Shown: piece after piece, positions 63,395-64,000 of the stretch
Numbering within the stretch: the first letter of the stretch is position 1
How the letters are laid out: each line of letters opens with the position of its first letter
NCBI RefSeq assembly: GCF_001640805.2
Contig: NC_066838.1
Location: forward strand, 628,030 to 692,029
DNA from: Lates calcarifer
Lineage: Eukaryota > Chordata > Actinopteri > Centropomidae
DNA length: 64,000 nucleotides
Direction: 5' to 3'
Translations under genes and position numbers: made by a program
The notes under the pieces: model-generated
Databases searched by the model: none
The model's input: the letters and a program-made list of their open reading frames with translations, nothing else
Told to the model about the DNA's origin: nothing

Positions 63395-63479
63395 GTAGTG
63401 GACAGTGGGTCTTAAGAACTTTTTATGAACAGCTGCCGGCTGCTGCTGGAAACAAGGTTGATGAGACCGAACCAAAACA
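63395..63479 (+). pseudogene. Possible decayed next tpx2 exon
   Basis: An 85-base block has acceptor GTGTCTCTTTTCAG and donor GTAAGG (63480-63485). Joined to the phase-1 end of the exon at 54423, it reads G-S-G-Q-W-V-L-R-T-F-Y-E-Q-L-P-A-A-A-G-N-K-V-D-E-T-E-P-K without a stop before the donor. The spacing of S-G, V and F agrees with my memory of the following TPX2 segment (S-G-x-x-V-x-E-P-F-x-L-A), but E-P is lost and the basic coiled-coil start is not preserved. It could equally be chance. Confidence is low. Confidence 0.28.
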
Positions 63480-64000
63480 GTAAGGTTGTGGGCTGTAGAA
63501 CCCTGTAGAACTGATGGAAACTGCAGAGTTTGATCCATTGATACAATAAAATATTAGTTATATTAGCAAAGTGATCACCCAAAATAGGATAAATAATATG
63601 AAATATTGTAACAGCAGCAGGTGCTGTGTATTGATAAATAGGGTTCTATCATCTATTGCATCCAGCGGTCCATAATGCACAAGTTCTGCATGGTGTGCCA
63701 TACACCAGGTCATACCACTTAGTAAGTGGTAATAATAAATGGTCCATAATCATTTTTTAAAAGATACAGTTATATTTTAATTTTGTCCATGTGATGGTTC
63801 ATATACATGATAATGTCATGGTGACAAAGGCATTAACGGGAACTGTAGAATTTGTGGTCTAACATCTTACACTGACCAACAAACCAAACAGGACAGGAAC
63901 CCTGGATAAAAACAATATATCTATACAGACCTTTATGGACATTATTTATATAGTTCAGAGCATGAAGTTGAATTGGAAAGTGTATTTTATAGGGCTGTAT
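63480..64000. other. No recognisable gene to window end
   Basis: AT-rich sequence with no exon or named repeat. Confidence 0.5.

Overview
The window is vertebrate nuclear DNA, almost certainly from a ray-finned (teleost) fish. It is AT-rich, has split genes with GT/AG introns, carries many (CA)n, (TA)n and (TATC)n microsatellites, and is crowded with repeat types characteristic of teleosts: a tRNA-derived SINE, L2/Maui-like LINEs with (GAATT)n tails, RTE-like LINEs, Tc1/mariner and hAT DNA elements, and a Ty3/gypsy relic. I see no bacterial or viral gene organisation and no CRISPR array.

Two host genes can be supported, both on the + strand. The first is stk35, a nuclear serine/threonine kinase. 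It lies in two coding exons (26902-27448 and 29417-30159) and is preceded by a plausible promoter with an E-box, a CCAAT box and a TATA-like box. The joined reading frame gives about 429 residues with every core kinase motif present. The second is a piece of tpx2, the spindle-assembly and Aurora A activating factor: two perfectly spliced, adjacent exons at 54066-54212 and 54312-54423. A possible, seemingly decayed third exon lies at 63395-63479. I could not find the upstream tpx2 exons in the 24 kb between stk35 and these exons, so this may be a partial copy and not the complete gene.

Layout. 1-2.1 kb: a decayed Ty3/gypsy element on the - strand (pol and gag pieces, primer-binding site, probable LTR) with a SINE nested in it. 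2.1-12 kb: sparse sequence with RTE-like LINE pieces and two inverted mariner relics. 13-15.5 kb: a LINE cluster, including a perfect 26-bp inverted repeat and a long L2 relic that has lost its catalytic core. 15.5-26.4 kb: unremarkable sequence, microsatellites, a Tc1-like piece, an RTE-like LINE and a hAT element that still carries a promoter-like region and a first exon. 26.4-30.2 kb: stk35. 30-54 kb: long intergenic DNA with hAT, Tc1 and L2 pieces, plus two weak exon-like signals. 54-64 kb: tpx2 exons, a degenerate tandem array of about 120-bp units, an L2 relic, a SINE, a hAT transposase zinc-finger relic, a 926-bp hAT element with target-site duplication, and a Tc1-type MITE.

Nothing here supports a new multi-gene system. 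The most useful leads are the isolated tpx2 exons, the consensus splice donor inside the stk35 nuclear-localisation motif, the promoter-plus-exon carried by the hAT element near 24 kb, and the degenerate tandem array. Family names for the repeats come from memory of conserved protein motifs and ends, not from a database search.
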